Origin: Astrocystis sublimbata
Taxonomy: Eukaryota; Ascomycota; Sordariomycetes; Xylariales; Xylariaceae
Reading direction: 5' to 3'
Assembly: GCA_022453515.1 (NCBI GenBank)
Contig: JAJNNY010000015.1
Coordinates: 620,001 to 684,000 of the forward strand
Length of the DNA: 64,000 nucleotides
The translations under genes were made by a program, and so were the position numbers. Each line of letters begins with the position of its first letter. Positions within the stretch are counted from its first letter, which is position 1. Under the pieces are notes generated by a model. It did not search any database. It had not been told where the DNA came from and saw only the letters and a list, made by a program, of their open reading frames with translations. Shown in pieces: positions 23,298 to 35,576 of the stretch.

Positions 23298-24075
23298 ATG
23301 GCCCCCGACTCGCGCATCATCCTAGTGCGCCACGCCCAGGCCGAGCACAATGTATTCTACGATTACTCCAGTACGTCATGACACAACTACTAGTACTCTA
23401 TGCGCGGGCCTCCATCGTCAACTTGGAACTGACAACAACACCAACCCTCAAGTCCACGACGCGCCCCTCACATTCCTCGGCAAAGAGCAAGCCACAACCC
23501 TCTCCCACCGCATGTCTGCGCTACAACAAGACATCGACCTAATACTCACCTCGCCCCTACGGCGCACGCTGCAGACGACACGCATCGCCTTCGCGCCCGC
23601 GATCGCACGCCTCGGCAGCGGCAGCGTCCTCTGCCTCCCGGAGCTGCAAGAATGCAAGGACCTGGCGTGCGACACGGGCTCGTCGCGGGCCGCGCTGGAG
23701 GCGGATCCCGAGTTTGCAGACTTCAACCTCGACCGCCTGACGCCGGATTGGAATAGCAAGAAGGGCGTCTGGGCGCCGACGGAAAAGGCGCTCGATGAAC
23801 GCGCGAGGAAGTTCAGGCTGTTTCTGCGCGGTAGGCCTGAGAAGACGATTGTTGTTGTTACGCATGGCGGCTTCATTGCGAGGATCACGGCTTCGCGACG
23901 CGGCCCGAATGGAAGGCCGTGGGGCAATGCTGAGGTGTGCTGTTTTGCGTTTGAGGAGACTACGGGGAATGGTGATGGTGATAAGGATGCGTGCTATTTG
24001 CGCCAGACGGAGAATATCGCCGTCGCGGGTGGGTATGGGCCTACGGGGGGCGAGATATTGAATGCGAATATATGA
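23298..24075 (+). CDS. Histidine phosphatase (phosphoglycerate mutase-like) family protein
   Basis: Two exons (23298-23370 and 23453-24075; 82-bp intron) give 231 residues. The catalytic RHG-type motif is ILVRHAQAEHN at residues 8-18, with His as the phospho-acceptor. The second His lies in VVVTHGGFIARI, and TSPLRRTLQTT is the usual phosphate-pocket arginine segment. LPELQECKDLACDTG carries the acidic general acid/base region. The small size and the missing PGM-specific insertions suggest a phosphatase of the YOR283W-like group rather than a glycolytic mutase. The substrate is unknown. Confidence 0.88.
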
Positions 24076-26552
24076 AAGTTTCCGTATCCGAGCCTCCCTT
24101 TTTCATAAATTGTATGCATGTGAAGCAGAATGAGTTGTTCGCGTGGGTTGTTCATGGCTGTCGCTCTGCAGTCAACCTGTCGAGCTATCGAGCTGTCACC
24201 TCATACCTGCTACAATAGGCAACGTGAAGTCAGCGCGGCAATGGCGCCAACTTTCATGGTCGAGGGCTCGGATTCGGGTTTCGGTCGCTAGCTCATTATT
24301 TAGATAGGTATCTGGTGATCATGCGAAGATCTCGGTTGCGACCGGATCTGCAGACTTGACAGTTGTTGTGCTCACCTCACCCCACGCGCATCGCGAAAAA
24401 CTGGCTCTTTACACCGAGGATCCCGGCATGTCTAAGTCCAATTGATTGATTGCTACCATCCTCGACATCCCACCCGTGACAACTCTCTAATCTCGAGACC
24501 ACTCGTTATGGGTGGTTTCTTATCTTATTTATTGCTTTGCGCAAGACCGGTGAGCGCAGTCGGAGTGGTGGATTACTACTCTACAAGTTGCATTTTTGTG
24601 TATTATTCACTACTCTGTTGTAACGCTATGCAGTCCATGTGCCCATCCGTACTTATCTCACGATAGTCCGACCTTCCTAGATAGAAAGTGCATTCATTTA
24701 GAGAACGGCGTAGCTACTGCTAAGGTAAGGTAGGTAACTACTAGCAGGGTGTAGCTGACCAGCCCAAAACGTACCAAACGAGCGCCGATCCGCGGGGAGC
24801 AAGCATGCTCTTCTTCTGTTTGGTCGATGCAAAATATGACACTAATTACCTCGATTTACCAAGCCTGCCGGTAGGTAAATCGCGAACCCTGAGTCTAGAT
24901 GAGAGGACTATACTACACGCCGCCGCGCCTCATTGCGGTTATGCTAACACCACCTAAACTGAGCTTCATGCTATATTGGGATCATGACCCACATGGTTGT
25001 TCAAGGTGAGCAAGGGTTAAAAAGTACCCAAGGGAGCAAGCACCAATGAATTGCTTAGCGCCGGTAGGACTTAAACACACCCGTCCTTCCCTCTCATCTT
25101 GTTACTCGAACATTCTCCCGGCTAATACAGACGAAATCGGGTCACACGCGAGGCTCAACTATACGCCTTCGTTAGATCCTGTGAGATTTCTTATGCTTAG
25201 GCAGTCATATCAAAATAGAGCTCGGGAAATCGGGTTTGGAGCCTCACTCACTCACAAAGGCCGCTTAATAACAGACCATGGATGTAAGCTGTTGTGCTAC
25301 TGGTACACTGCCGCAATGATCCATGCCGCCCATCCCGTTTCACCCATGGGTTATGCCAGGACTTTAGCTTATGCCACCCACCAAACCGGTTGCTGGCAAC
25401 TGCGCGCACCTGCACAGACGGCTCTAGCTTACGATAGTATCGTGCTTTAAGAAGATCCTGAAATGTCCGGTGATGTGCCACCAGATGCAATGTACTATTT
25501 TTAAAGGGGCAGTTGGTCGCCATCCCTGCTTCACCAGTTTCCTAATCTGGACCACAGACGCGGTGCCTGACCTGGCTAACGCGCCCCGCATGAATCGCGG
25601 GATTCAAACTACTGGTTTGCTTAGAAGAAGCTAATTGCAGGACTAGTAGCATTGCTAAGCTTCAAAAGTTCCTGAATCAACAAACTGCCCAACGTTGTTG
25701 GCTCAGTGTAGCAACAGGCCTGCCTCCCCGACCCAAACAGCAACAGAGTAAGGCTGTGGCTATGGGTATCATGAGGTGGTATTTCTTCGAATACCAAGAA
25801 CTCGCGGTCCCAGCCAACTGGCCGGGCGCCTAGCAGATCAAAACCATAGGAATACAGCAACCCGGCAATATGGCAAGCCGGTATTGTGGCGTCAACACTG
25901 CTAGTTCCGCGTGAAGGATTGGCAGAGAACGAACCGGTTACCAACTAACCTAGGGCCCAAGTTCCCAAACATAACTCTCGTCTGCCGCCTGGCGCTGCGC
26001 CCTACGAAATCTTAGCTAATGTCGTTCGACGCTGCGGGTTGCCAAGGAAAACATCCCATAAACAACCTCTGATGCACTATCCCTAGCAATGAGCGAAGGT
26101 CCTGGGGGCCCCCCTCCCCAGCCTCAAACAGCAGGTCGACGAACGGCCGGCTAACTTGGGCAATCGGCCTTTCTGGGATATCTCCCTGAGAGAGCCGGGG
26201 TAACGTTGCCGTGATGGATCACACGCCCCGGCCGCTTGGTGGTTGCTAATCCCAGCACGCATCACTAGGCATGACAGACCTTCCCTGTGGAGCGAAGGGC
26301 GAAATATGAGGTTCAAGATGGGGGCCTGTCTGTTAGCCAACAAGTGAAGTAGTAGCCTTACACGGCGTATCCATTTATTTATGGACGGAATGAGGCACAA
26401 TGAGTTTCGAGCCTAGATAAATACGGCCGGTCCCCGTCGTCATGAACAGAGGGAGAGGCTCAACCACCAACTCTCGGACCAACGAGCCATCGACCGGTTG
26501 CAATCCAACCTTGAAGGATATATTTCTGACTCCCTAATTCCAGTCATTCATT
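24076..26552. other. Long intergenic region, no supported gene
   Basis: ORFs at 25046-25450 (plus), 25621-25944 (minus) and 26083-26400 (minus) exceed 100 codons. They have no recognisable domain, signal peptide or family-like composition. A decayed insertion is possible but I see no terminal repeats. Confidence 0.4.
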
Positions 26553-27743
26553 ATGCAGTTCTCTATCCTCAAGGCCGCGGCCTTCGCCGTCGCGTTCCAG
26601 ACTACCTCGGCCGCCCCGACCACCTCCCGCTCCGGCGGGCGCCACAACGTCGTGGCAACAACCACCAACTCCAACGGCCAGATCGTCGACTGGGTGTTAC
26701 CCGAGTCCCAGAACGGCGCCGGCGGCAAGATCGCCACGCCGCCCCCGAGCCCGCCCAAGAAGCTCGGCCAGCGCGACAACACGGCCGCCATCCGCTCGCT
26801 GCTCGCCGCCAACGCCGAGACGAAAGGTCCGAACGGCACCGTGCCGATCCTGCGGTCGAGCGGCGAGAAGCCCAAGAAGCGGCTGCCTTCCAAGAAGGAC
26901 AATGGCGGCCTAGTGAACATCGCCGCAGCAGCTGATGACGAAAACTACCAGGGCGTCCACTGGTACGCCAGCTCGGGCCAGAGCGTCGACAACCACGGCG
27001 GCAAGGCGACTGTTAGCTTGTTCAAGGCATTTGTGGAGAACGGCGCCGACTTCTCGCTTCTGCAAACCGCCGTGGTGCGCAATAACGCGGCCCACGCCGG
27101 CGGCGCCGCCGTCTCGCAGACTGTCGAGTGCGGCTGGATCAACTACCCGAACCAGATCGAGGCGCCGCATCTCTTCGCCTACTACACGACCAACGGCTAC
27201 GCCACCGACGCCGACAACCAGGGCGGCTGGAACACGGACGTCGCGGGCTGGGTGCAGGTCGACGCCGACCTGTTCCCGGGCGTGGCGATTACTTCGCTGT
27301 CGACGGATGGCGGGGATCAGTATGAGATGGAAATCGGCTACTACCTCTCTGAAGGAAACTGGTGGCTTTGGTGCATGGATCGGTACATTGGGTACTACCC
27401 GGCCTCGCTGTTTTCGCAAGGCGTGAATGCCGCCGACACCCTTGCTGATCACGCGGATGTCATTGATTGGTATGGAGAGATCTATAATAGCGAGACGGCC
27501 ATGACGACTACCGATATGGGCAGCGGCGAGTTCCCCGACACCGGCTTTGGGAAGTCGGCGTACATGCACAATATCTTGTATGTGGATACCAACAACAACT
27601 ACATCGACTACGATGGTAGCTCGCAGCTTGTTGTTAGCGATACTGCGCGCTACAATATCCTGCCGACCTGGAACTCGGGCTCCTCGTGGGGGAGCTACTT
27701 CTACCTTGGTGGACCGGGTGCTGGGGGCCAGATCGGCGCTTAG
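26553..27743 (+). CDS. Secreted neprosin-domain protein (putative glutamic peptidase)
   Basis: A single exon encodes 396 residues. A signal peptide is clear (MQFSILKAAAFAVAFQTTSA). A Pro/Lys-rich propeptide-like segment runs to about residue 130, with a Gln-Arg at 74-75 and basic KPKKRLPSKK. The rest is the neprosin/DUF239 fold, recognised by HWYASSGQS, QTVECGWINYP, and the aromatic Gly/Trp/Tyr-rich block DNQGGWNTDVAGWVQVD. It continues through GNWWLWCMDRYIGYYP. Neprosins are prolyl-directed glutamic endopeptidases in plants. The Glu in VECGW corresponds in position to one catalytic Glu of the family, and one of the later acidic positions (for example YGEIYN) could be the second. Whether this fungal copy is active is not settled by sequence. 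Confidence 0.85.
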   Translation: MQFSILKAAAFAVAFQTTSAAPTTSRSGGRHNVVATTTNSNGQIVDWVLPESQNGAGGKIATPPPSPPKKLGQRDNTAAIRSLLAANAETKGPNGTVPILRSSGEKPKKRLPSKKDNGGLVNIAAAADDENYQGVHWYASSGQSVDNHGGKATVSLFKAFVENGADFSLLQTAVVRNNAAHAGGAAVSQTVECGWINYPNQIEAPHLFAYYTTNGYATDADNQGGWNTDVAGWVQVDADLFPGVAITSLSTDGGDQYEMEIGYYLSEGNWWLWCMDRYIGYYPASLFSQGVNAADTLADHADVIDWYGEIYNSETAMTTTDMGSGEFPDTGFGKSAYMHNILYVDTNNNYIDYDGSSQLVVSDTARYNILPTWNSGSSWGSYFYLGGPGAGGQIGA

Positions 27744-28969
27744 TGTGTCGTGGTTGGTTGGACTGGGGGTCCGAGGTCATCCGCGCGTTTGTATATATGG
27801 GATACCTTGCGTCTTGGGACGTGGAAAGGTTTTTGGAAATACCTTTTTTGAAACGTTGTATATAGTTGAGATTGGGACATACCAAGTTGTATATACTTTT
27901 TGGACATAAGCGCTGCGGGTTGGAATTGAATTTTAAGCATTGTTTTTTTAGAAAAAAAACTCTATTGGTACTGAATGGTGTGAATGCATCGACTGTGACA
28001 TCGCGTGCTGACATTGACATGTATGTAAGCACTCTTAATCACATCAATCCTGGTGGCCAGGCACCCAGGAAGGGCATACTCTACACTACTTAACACTCGT
28101 CAGCGATGTAATCCATGCTATCATAGGAGATTTCTGTTCATTCAAAGGTGGCCCTGCCAAAGTGGGATTTCGTAGTAGTTGCCGTCGTTGCTGAAGTCGG
28201 GCCATGCGTCCAGAACGGGTGCGCATAATGCAAAATCAAACGTTGGGGAAGACCAGATATTTTCCCGCTAGAGTAAGAAGTATCCATTGTCGACGATCAG
28301 AGCGAGTGGGCTATTCCTATCAGCTTCGGTAATTGGGCGGGAAACTGTTCGCGACCCTGACCCCAATTTGATAGTCCGAAGACGTCCACAAGGCCTCCTA
28401 CTCTGAATGACAATGACAAAAGCTGATGTTGGTCAAGACTGGGGTTCGGAAGCTATGGTATCTTAGAACACAGAAAATTCTGCACAACAAGATCCACACG
28501 CGCGTTTTTCTTTTTCTTTTTCTTTTTTTTTCGCGAAGCAAGTTTCTGGGCCTTTGCGACAGCTATGGGCACAGGATGACAGGAAACTGTCAAGCACCTG
28601 TCGCAAATCATTGCTCTCCTCGGCTATGAAAACTACCGCATCGTGGTCCTCTAACAGCTAGAGCTAGAGCTAGACCCCTGCTTACCCCAGAAAGCCAAGA
28701 CGAGTCCCCGCATAGACCTGATCTCCCTCCATATATTCTTCTACTTTCTTTGGGTCAGCAACAATCGATGTCAGCAACTATGCAAATGCCGACGTCGAAA
28801 TTCCCCGCTGAGGGTCCTGGGTGGGAATCGCATCTGTGGAGATGGGGTATCTCTCTGTGGGGGTGGACGGTGGGCATCATGTCTGTGTCCTCGCTGTCTT
28901 CACGGCGGTAGCAGTGATTCCTTCATGGTCATCGCCCACTCGTCACCTCCTCGAACCTGCCGAACAAAA
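27744..28969. other. Intergenic region
   Basis: It includes a pyrimidine tract of TTTTTC-like units at about 28506-28532 and the MFS gene promoter. No gene is seen. Confidence 0.5.
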
Positions 28970-31168
28970 ATGATCATGACCGAGGACTTGAAGAAGCCTG
29001 TCTCGACGACAGACGCCGCAGCAGCAGAAAAGGCGGAAATCGAAGATGTAGAAATCGTGCCCATCCAGCAGGAAGCTGTCGAGGGCGCGTTCCACGTCGA
29101 CCTTAGCTGGAGATCTTGGGTAGAGTCGCCCCCTCGGACTATGTGCGGGTTGGGATGAGCCGCTGACTGCGTATTAGCTCGTCCTTCTCGTGACCTGTTT
29201 TGCGTGAGCTAGCTGATGCTTTTTCGACGATGTGAACGTTGCGAAATTTAGGTATGCTAATTGCTGTAATCACAGTGTGGCCGCGCAGGTCTTCGTCGTC
29301 ACTGCAGCTGGGTCCGTGATTGCCTTCATTATACGGGATCTGGGCGATGCGCCGATTGCTGGATGGGTCATCCAGGTATGTCTACACTTCTTACTTCGTT
29401 GCACCCGATACTTGAGATTCCTCTCTTTCAATCCTCGCTACAAGCTGTTCACAGACATTGAGATCGCTGACAAGTCACTTTGCAGGGACCCCTCCTGATC
29501 CAAAGTGTCCTCTCCCCGATCCTCGGTCGGCTTTCCGATGTCATAGACAGAAAGTATATCGCGGCCATCCCGCCACTTATCGGGTTCGTGGGAGCCGTAA
29601 TATCGGCCACGGCCAAGTCGATGCCTGTGTTGATCGGCGGCGGCCTCTTGATCGGAGTCACCCTGTCGACCATCTCCGTCGTGCATGCCATCTCTTCCGA
29701 GATCCTGCCGTTGAAGTATCGTGCGCTTGCGAACGGCTTTAATTTCGTGGGAGGTGCTCTCGGAGGCTTGTAAGTTGGAATCAATAACCCTACTCTATCC
29801 TCCAGCTGACGAGTGACAATCTAGGGTCGGCACTGTAGGCGCTGGAGCCGTGACCAACATCAGCGTCGGAGGCTGGCGCTACATCTTCTGGATCCAAGCT
29901 GCTTTCCACGGCGTCACATGTCTGGGCTTTCTGTTCTTCTACTTCCCGCCGAAACAAGGCTTGAAGCGATCGAAGCTGTCGACGAGAGATATCATATGGG
30001 CATGCGACCCTATCGGCTCCCTGCTCTACATCGGCAGTGCCACGCTCCTGTTGCTCGCCCTTGACTGGACGGGCGGCGCCTATACCTGGTCCAACCCCCA
30101 CGTTGCCGTGCCACTGAGTCTGGGGCTTGTGCTGTTGGTGGCGTTTGCGGGATATGGTAGGTCCAATGTCTCGTCTACTCCCAGTCGCGCAAGCGGCTGT
30201 GTGACAGCAAATACGAAACAAACAAACAGTGAGCTGACTAGGTGTACCCTTTTTAGAGTGGAAAGGTAGAACCGACGGCCTGATCGCCCACGTCTACTTC
30301 GAGCAAAACGCCAATTTCTGGTACGCCATCTTCGCCGGCACGGTTGAGGGCTGGATCTTCTACAGCGCCGTCAACTCCATCGTGCCGCAGATCGTGCTGC
30401 GGCTCGGCTTCGAGACAGACTCCTGGCGAATCGGCGTCCGCCAGCTCAGCTACCAGCTCCCGGTCCTGTTCGCTTCTATACCTGTGACGTGGTATGCGAC
30501 GAGGTTCAAGGACCTGAAGAGCCCGCTGCTGATTACTTTTGCGGTGTTTCTCGTCGTGTAAGCCCACTAACTATTCCGAACACAAAGGACGCATATGAAT
30601 GGAGGCTGACAGAAGTGATGATAGGACAATACTATACGCCACTATCAAACCGACGTGGAATGCAGCTCAGATCGGATTCAACGTCCTCGCTGGCATCGGC
30701 CAGTCTGGACCCCTCACCCTGATCATCGCATGCGTGCAATTCACCTCCCCCCACGCATTCCTCTCCACAGCCACAGGCCTCGCCTTCTCATGTCGCGCCA
30801 TCGGCGGCGCATTCGGCTCCGCCGTTCTAAACGCCATTATCAACGGCCGTCTTAGCGGGCACTACGCACCAGCAGTATCGAACGCTGCTCTTAGAGCCGG
30901 ACTTCCGGAATCGAGCATCGCTTCGCTTTTGCAAGCTCTGGATGCTGGGAACCTCGGTTTTGACGATGTGCAGGGTGCGAACGCTACGATTTGGGACGCG
31001 GCGGTTAGGGAAAGTCACTGGCAGTATGCGTACGCTTATAGACTGGCGTGGTCGAGTGTTATTCCGTTTGTTGTGCTGGCTATTGTGGCGATTGCGATGT
31101 TGAAGGGTGTTAAGGAGCTGATGACGGAGAAGGTGGAGGCTACGGTTGAGCATGTTGAGGGGCGATGA
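28970..31168 (+). CDS. MFS efflux transporter, Tri12/siderophore-type
   Basis: Seven exons (28970-29119, 29178-29203, 29276-29375, 29486-29769, 29825-30156, 30257-30557, 30625-31168) join in frame to 578 residues. The 26-nt second exon is unusually short but restores a complete first membrane segment. The MFS loop motif reads PILGRLSDVIDRKY. The following GGGLLIGVTLSTISVVHAISSEILP and KYRALANGFNFVGGALGG are typical of the fungal trichothecene-efflux (Tri12) group of drug:H+ antiporters. About 12-14 membrane segments are expected, at the plasma membrane. No biosynthetic gene is adjacent. The PKS pair starts 17 kb away with unrelated genes between, so a link is speculative. Confidence 0.88.
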
Positions 31169-31446
31169 TGTAGATGGAGTTGAATTGCTAGATGAATGAT
31201 GAAAGAGTAAAGATAGTATTTTTGGTAAGGACGCTTTTTCTGCTAAAATCAGATAGGAAACTTGCGATGATAGTGGAATATAAATAAAGTTTGACCCTTC
31301 TCGTAGTCTCGCTTCCCGCTAACCGACCCGACTCGCTAGTAACTACCGATGTTCAAATAAACGATTCTGTGTCATGGACCGTGGCAAGTGACGTGACAGG
31401 TACTCATGGGTAGACGACCCTTCTGCACCTTCGCTGTGACTGGCAT

Positions 31447-31832
31447 TCAGTCTTTGCGCTCCATCGCCTTGACCTCCTCTTCGGTTGGCGGCCTAACTCG
31501 GCATCTCTGGATCAAGTTCTCCTGTCGTAGGTGAACATTAGTAATGTAGAGTTGCTAGGTAGAGTGGGAAAGGAAAGGGCTTACCCTGTCGATGGCTTCT
31601 TCGGATGTAATACTGTAGACGTCGTGGCCCATCTTTACATTGTTAGCTCAAACCGCCAATGAACAACAGTGCCCAAGAAGGACGACGATGGGGAACTTAC
31701 CCTGATCTCGAAATTTCCAATGCCTAGCATTTGGCGTCGATGGAAAACGAGGGCTTCGCCCGTGGCTTCCCTAATGTGGATCTTGACCGGCTCTTCGGGC
31801 GCTTGGTTGTTTTGCGTTGCGTTTGTCGACAT
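31447..31832 (-). CDS. Small protein of unknown function (84 aa)
   Basis: Three exons (31832-31701, 31632-31585, 31521-31447) join exactly in frame across 68- and 63-bp introns with GTAAGT/GTAAGC donors. The product is soluble and charged, with an HIREATGEALVFHRRQML segment, a central GHDVYSITSEEAIDR and a C-terminal RPPTEEEVKAMERKD. Consistent splicing of such tiny exons argues that it is a real gene. No family is recognised. The acidic, helical character would suit a subunit or chaperone-like partner, but that is only a guess. Confidence 0.65.
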
Positions 31833-33390
31833 TTTAACGACGTAAGTAAGTATTCAGAGAGGTAAGATGCAGATGGGGTGTAAAACTCCTTATCAGTTAG
31901 TTAAAGAAGGAAGATAATGTGACTAAAAGCTTGTTAGAAAATGGAGTTCAGTGCACTTGGGGGTGTAGCCTAATCTTCTTTATAAGCTATGAGTTGCTCT
32001 CCCTTGGCTCAGGATGATTGTAATACAAAGTGGAGCTGGTTGTAACGAGCTGGCGGACCAAGCCATTTTAAGTTTTTGCACTTTTTGGGTGGTCCTTGCA
32101 CAGCTGTATGCATGCCCTAGAGTTAGGAATGATTAACTTGGAAGGGATGTATCCAAACGGTATAAATTTGCTGAGAGTACTAAGTGCGTATGCTGCCCTA
32201 GCCCACCATGTTGTATGAGGCAGGTGTTTTAAAACAGGAGGATCTAAGGGTAAAAGGCAAGTTAAACCAAATGCAGAGATAGTAAATAAAGAAGTTTTGC
32301 AGGTTTTAGATTAGATTAAAACTACGAACATACGATTGCAAATCTGTAAAACTTTGTTTGATATGATAAAGGACATAAAGAAACAACCATTGCACCCTCA
32401 CGTAAACTTAGAATAGTTCTCTAGAAACATGTATGGCGATTTAAATGTTAAACAGCTGATCGTAAGAGGTATGCATGTTTTAGTGTGTGCCTAATGTGTG
32501 GTGATGCGCGTGATTGGGTGGGGAGTGGCAGTGAAAACTACGAGTAGGTACCTAGGTACCTAATGACTTACGACCTATGTGGTGGCTTAGATACCTACTG
32601 ATGGAAACATCTCTTCAGTATTTCATTTGATCTCGAGAGAATATGCATCCTTATTGATCTGCCTGGTTGTAATTAGACCTTATACATTCGAAGCATCATT
32701 TTCTAAATAAAATCAGACCCCTAGTCGAAAGGGAAGTGAAAGGAATAGGGGGTTGAAAACAATTCTTATTGGTGTTCACAGCCCATAGAATGTATAGAAG
32801 TCATTTTCTTGAGGTTTATCGAGTTCATAGAAAAAGCTTTCGTTTCAAGAGCGTGACGTGAGCGGATTCCAGAAACGTAATATTGGGAATTGTATCATTG
32901 TTCTTGCGACACAACAACTGAAGCGAGGGTGTTCTGATGACCTTTCCCCGAGACGTGAGTCATATTTATTCCTAAAAATCAATCTCACATATGTTATATA
33001 TGTGCAATTCTAGATGTGGAAAAACGTCACTCGTGCCCTAAATAGTCGGCTGCCCACCCGCCATGAGAGCTCCGCCTCCTCCTTTCATCCATGTTGTGTG
33101 AAGCCTCACGCTAGTTGCAAGCACATCACATGGAAGAAAGTTTCCTATTTTGCGATCGCATGTGTCTTATCATCCAATATTACGAATATGTTGTAAAGCC
33201 CCAGGGTCGATGGGACAAGCAGCCACATGACGTTCTAGTGACTATAAATGGCCAGCTTTCACTTGCTCTCGCAACCTCATGTCATTTCAAGGCGCGCCAC
33301 TAGCCCAGAACACCAGCTTCGGCTACATTGAATTCCTCCTACACTTCTGACACCCTATTTATGTTTTACCGGTAACACACATTTGCAAAA
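31833..33390. other. Intergenic region, AT-rich
   Basis: Gene-poor DNA that leads into the accessory stretch. A short palindromic AGGTACCTAGGTACCT lies near 32547-32562. No gene or repeat boundary is seen. Confidence 0.5.
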
Positions 33391-35143
33391 ATGACTGCCC
33401 GAGTAGGCCTGAGAGAGAGGCTCGAGATATTGAGCAAATCCTTTGTAATAAGCTCCAAAGTATCTATGATTATCGGATTGAAAGAAAGTTTACGAAGGGC
33501 GCGATGTCAAAATGCCAAGGAGGTCATTTTCGTCCCACAAACTGAACTAGAGACGATACTCACACGCGAAACCATATTCAAGATGATTATATCGATAACA
33601 AACCATGAGTACAGCAAACTGGACCCAGAAGTAAAGTCTCTTGTCGATCAGATTGACCCATTGAAGACAAGAGATCTGCGGGACTCTCGAAAACGAATCC
33701 TTGCTACACTTGTCACAATGAAGAAGCCAAGTTTAATCGTCCATTTCATAGACGCTGGAATACATGACAGGCATCTTCCTTTACACCGACAGCACATTCA
33801 TACTGACGTGCCACTTGTTTACCAGGACGATAACGGAAGTCTAGCATGTTGCCCCTTGCAATGCTTTGGGGATGATTATAATATTCAAGATGAATTCCAT
33901 ACATATCAATGGGAATTCGTTGCCCCTGTGTTCACATTTACGGATGGCAAAATACACCACTACCAGATACCATATCGTGTTCCTCTCCCATTTATCAAGC
34001 AGACCCCTGCCCTTGTGCAAGGAGGCAACAGCCAAGTAAACTGTGTCGTCATTCACAAAGGCCACCAGGATCTGGTAAGTTGATCATATCACACTAGCGC
34101 CCCGTACTAAACATCGATTAGCCTGATAGCAGTTCATTCGCAGTGAAAAGCTTGAGATCATCGGAACACGATTTCAAACAAGAAGTTCAGGCGCTAAAAC
34201 TCGTGAGAAACCTTGGCAGCCCTCACATGATCGAGCTACTCGCTACGTTCGAACACGAACAATCTTACAACTTGATTTATGTCTGGGCAGATGACGATCT
34301 CATGACCTTCTGGAGGAAGAATCCACTAACCGACTCAGTCCCCGATACGAGCAGGTGGGCGCTTCAACAATGCCTTGGGATATCCAAGGGACTGCAGTTA
34401 TTGCACAGGGGTCACTGCTCACTTCAGGGGCAACCAATCCTGAGGGGTAGGCATGGAGACATTAAACCTACGAATATATTTCACTTTGCGCCAAAAGCAG
34501 GTCGCCAGGCTTCGAAATTCGGGACATTAAAAATTGCAGACTTCGGCTTGGCCCGTTTTCATCACGATGACTCATATCACCGAATATATAGCGACAGAAT
34601 ACCCGCGACTAGAACCTATCGTGCACCCGAAGCTGATTTGAAGGGAGACATATCAGGCAAGTGGGACGTATGGTCACTGGGGTGCGTCTACCTCGAGTTT
34701 ATCACCTGGATACTCCAGGGATGGCGCGAGGTAGAAATATTCAAGGTAGAGCGCGAGACGGAAGACGACTTCCCAAGCTTCTTAGAGTGTAACGAAGACA
34801 AATTCTTCAACTTGGACGGTTCAACGGTGTTTAAAGCCTGCCGCAAGCTTTCAGTCACAAAAGTAAGCTTCCTTCCTATGGTCCCAGAATATCCAAACTA
34901 ATGAAGAATCAGCGAATCAATACATTACATAACCACCCGGACTGCACTGAGCTTATACACGATTTGTTGAATTTGATATCTAGTCAATTGATTCGAATAC
35001 AGAATCGTAGCAGATGCGATCATATCGTCGAAGAATTAGACTCCATGGAAATTAGATGCACCCTAACCGAGAGTTACTACACAAAACCAGTGAAGCGGCT
35101 TACAAAAACACGTACATACGAGTCGGACAAGAGATGCAATTAG
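33391..35143 (+). CDS. Atypical fungal protein kinase with N-terminal family-specific domain (551 aa)
   Basis: Three exons (33391-34074, 34122-34862, 34913-35143) with 47- and 50-bp introns join in frame. Residues 1-225 form a helical N-terminal domain with no known motif. The kinase domain follows: FAVKSL supplies the ATP-site Lys237, and RHGDIKPTNIFHF is the catalytic loop (Asp341, Asn346), with HGD in place of HRD. ADFGLARFH is the Mg-binding loop (Asp368), TYRAPE the APE-type motif, and SGKWDVWSLGCVYLEF helix F. All catalytic residues are present, so activity is plausible. The closest relative in view is the broken copy at 39324-41164, which shares the same layout. Such kinases are expanded in filamentous ascomycetes and their partners are mostly unknown. 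Confidence 0.8.
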
Positions 35144-35576
35144 TTGGCAGAATATAACACACACTTCGTACATAGTCAGATGACTACAACCCCAGGCAAT
35201 GCTTCACTTGCTACTTAGATTATCACAATCTGGCAACAACTCTGGCACTGAACTCATTATCTCGAAACATGAAAGGCGCCAAGGGGAACATGTAGGATGC
35301 ATATATGGAATTCTTGACCCATTTTGGTCTTGTTTCACATAGGAAAGAAAATACAACAGGCTACACGAACAATGAAGAAAGACTCTTGGCCTCACGAGCA
35401 GAAAGCTAGCCATCGGATGTTCAATAATGGGTTTATAGAGCTGCAAGATCATAATACTTTGTGACTAGAAGAGTGGGATAAATATAAGATTCAAAAGAAT
35501 TTCTTACTGACGTTGCCTTTCAATTTATTCCACTTGCACCTTAGAGTATTGAAGTTGGACTTTAGTTGTCCGATAA
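35144..35576. other. Intergenic region between convergent genes
   Basis: Nothing seen beyond 3' flanks. Confidence 0.5.

Noticed and set aside
25046..25450. 134-codon plus-strand ORF in the long intergenic region
   Set aside because: Composition and lack of any motif look like random open frame.
25510..25625. tRNA-like boxes (a near A-box, and GGATTCAAACT resembling an inverted B-box)
   Set aside because: The two boxes are in the wrong order for one strand, and the T-arm and acceptor stem do not pair.
26910..27569. 219-codon ORF antisense to the neprosin gene
   Set aside because: It mirrors the GC-rich third positions of a well-supported gene on the other strand.
28970..31168. MFS pump as the exporter of the PKS product
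   Set aside because: It is 17 kb away with a kinase, CorA-like and DPP III genes between; no evidence links them.
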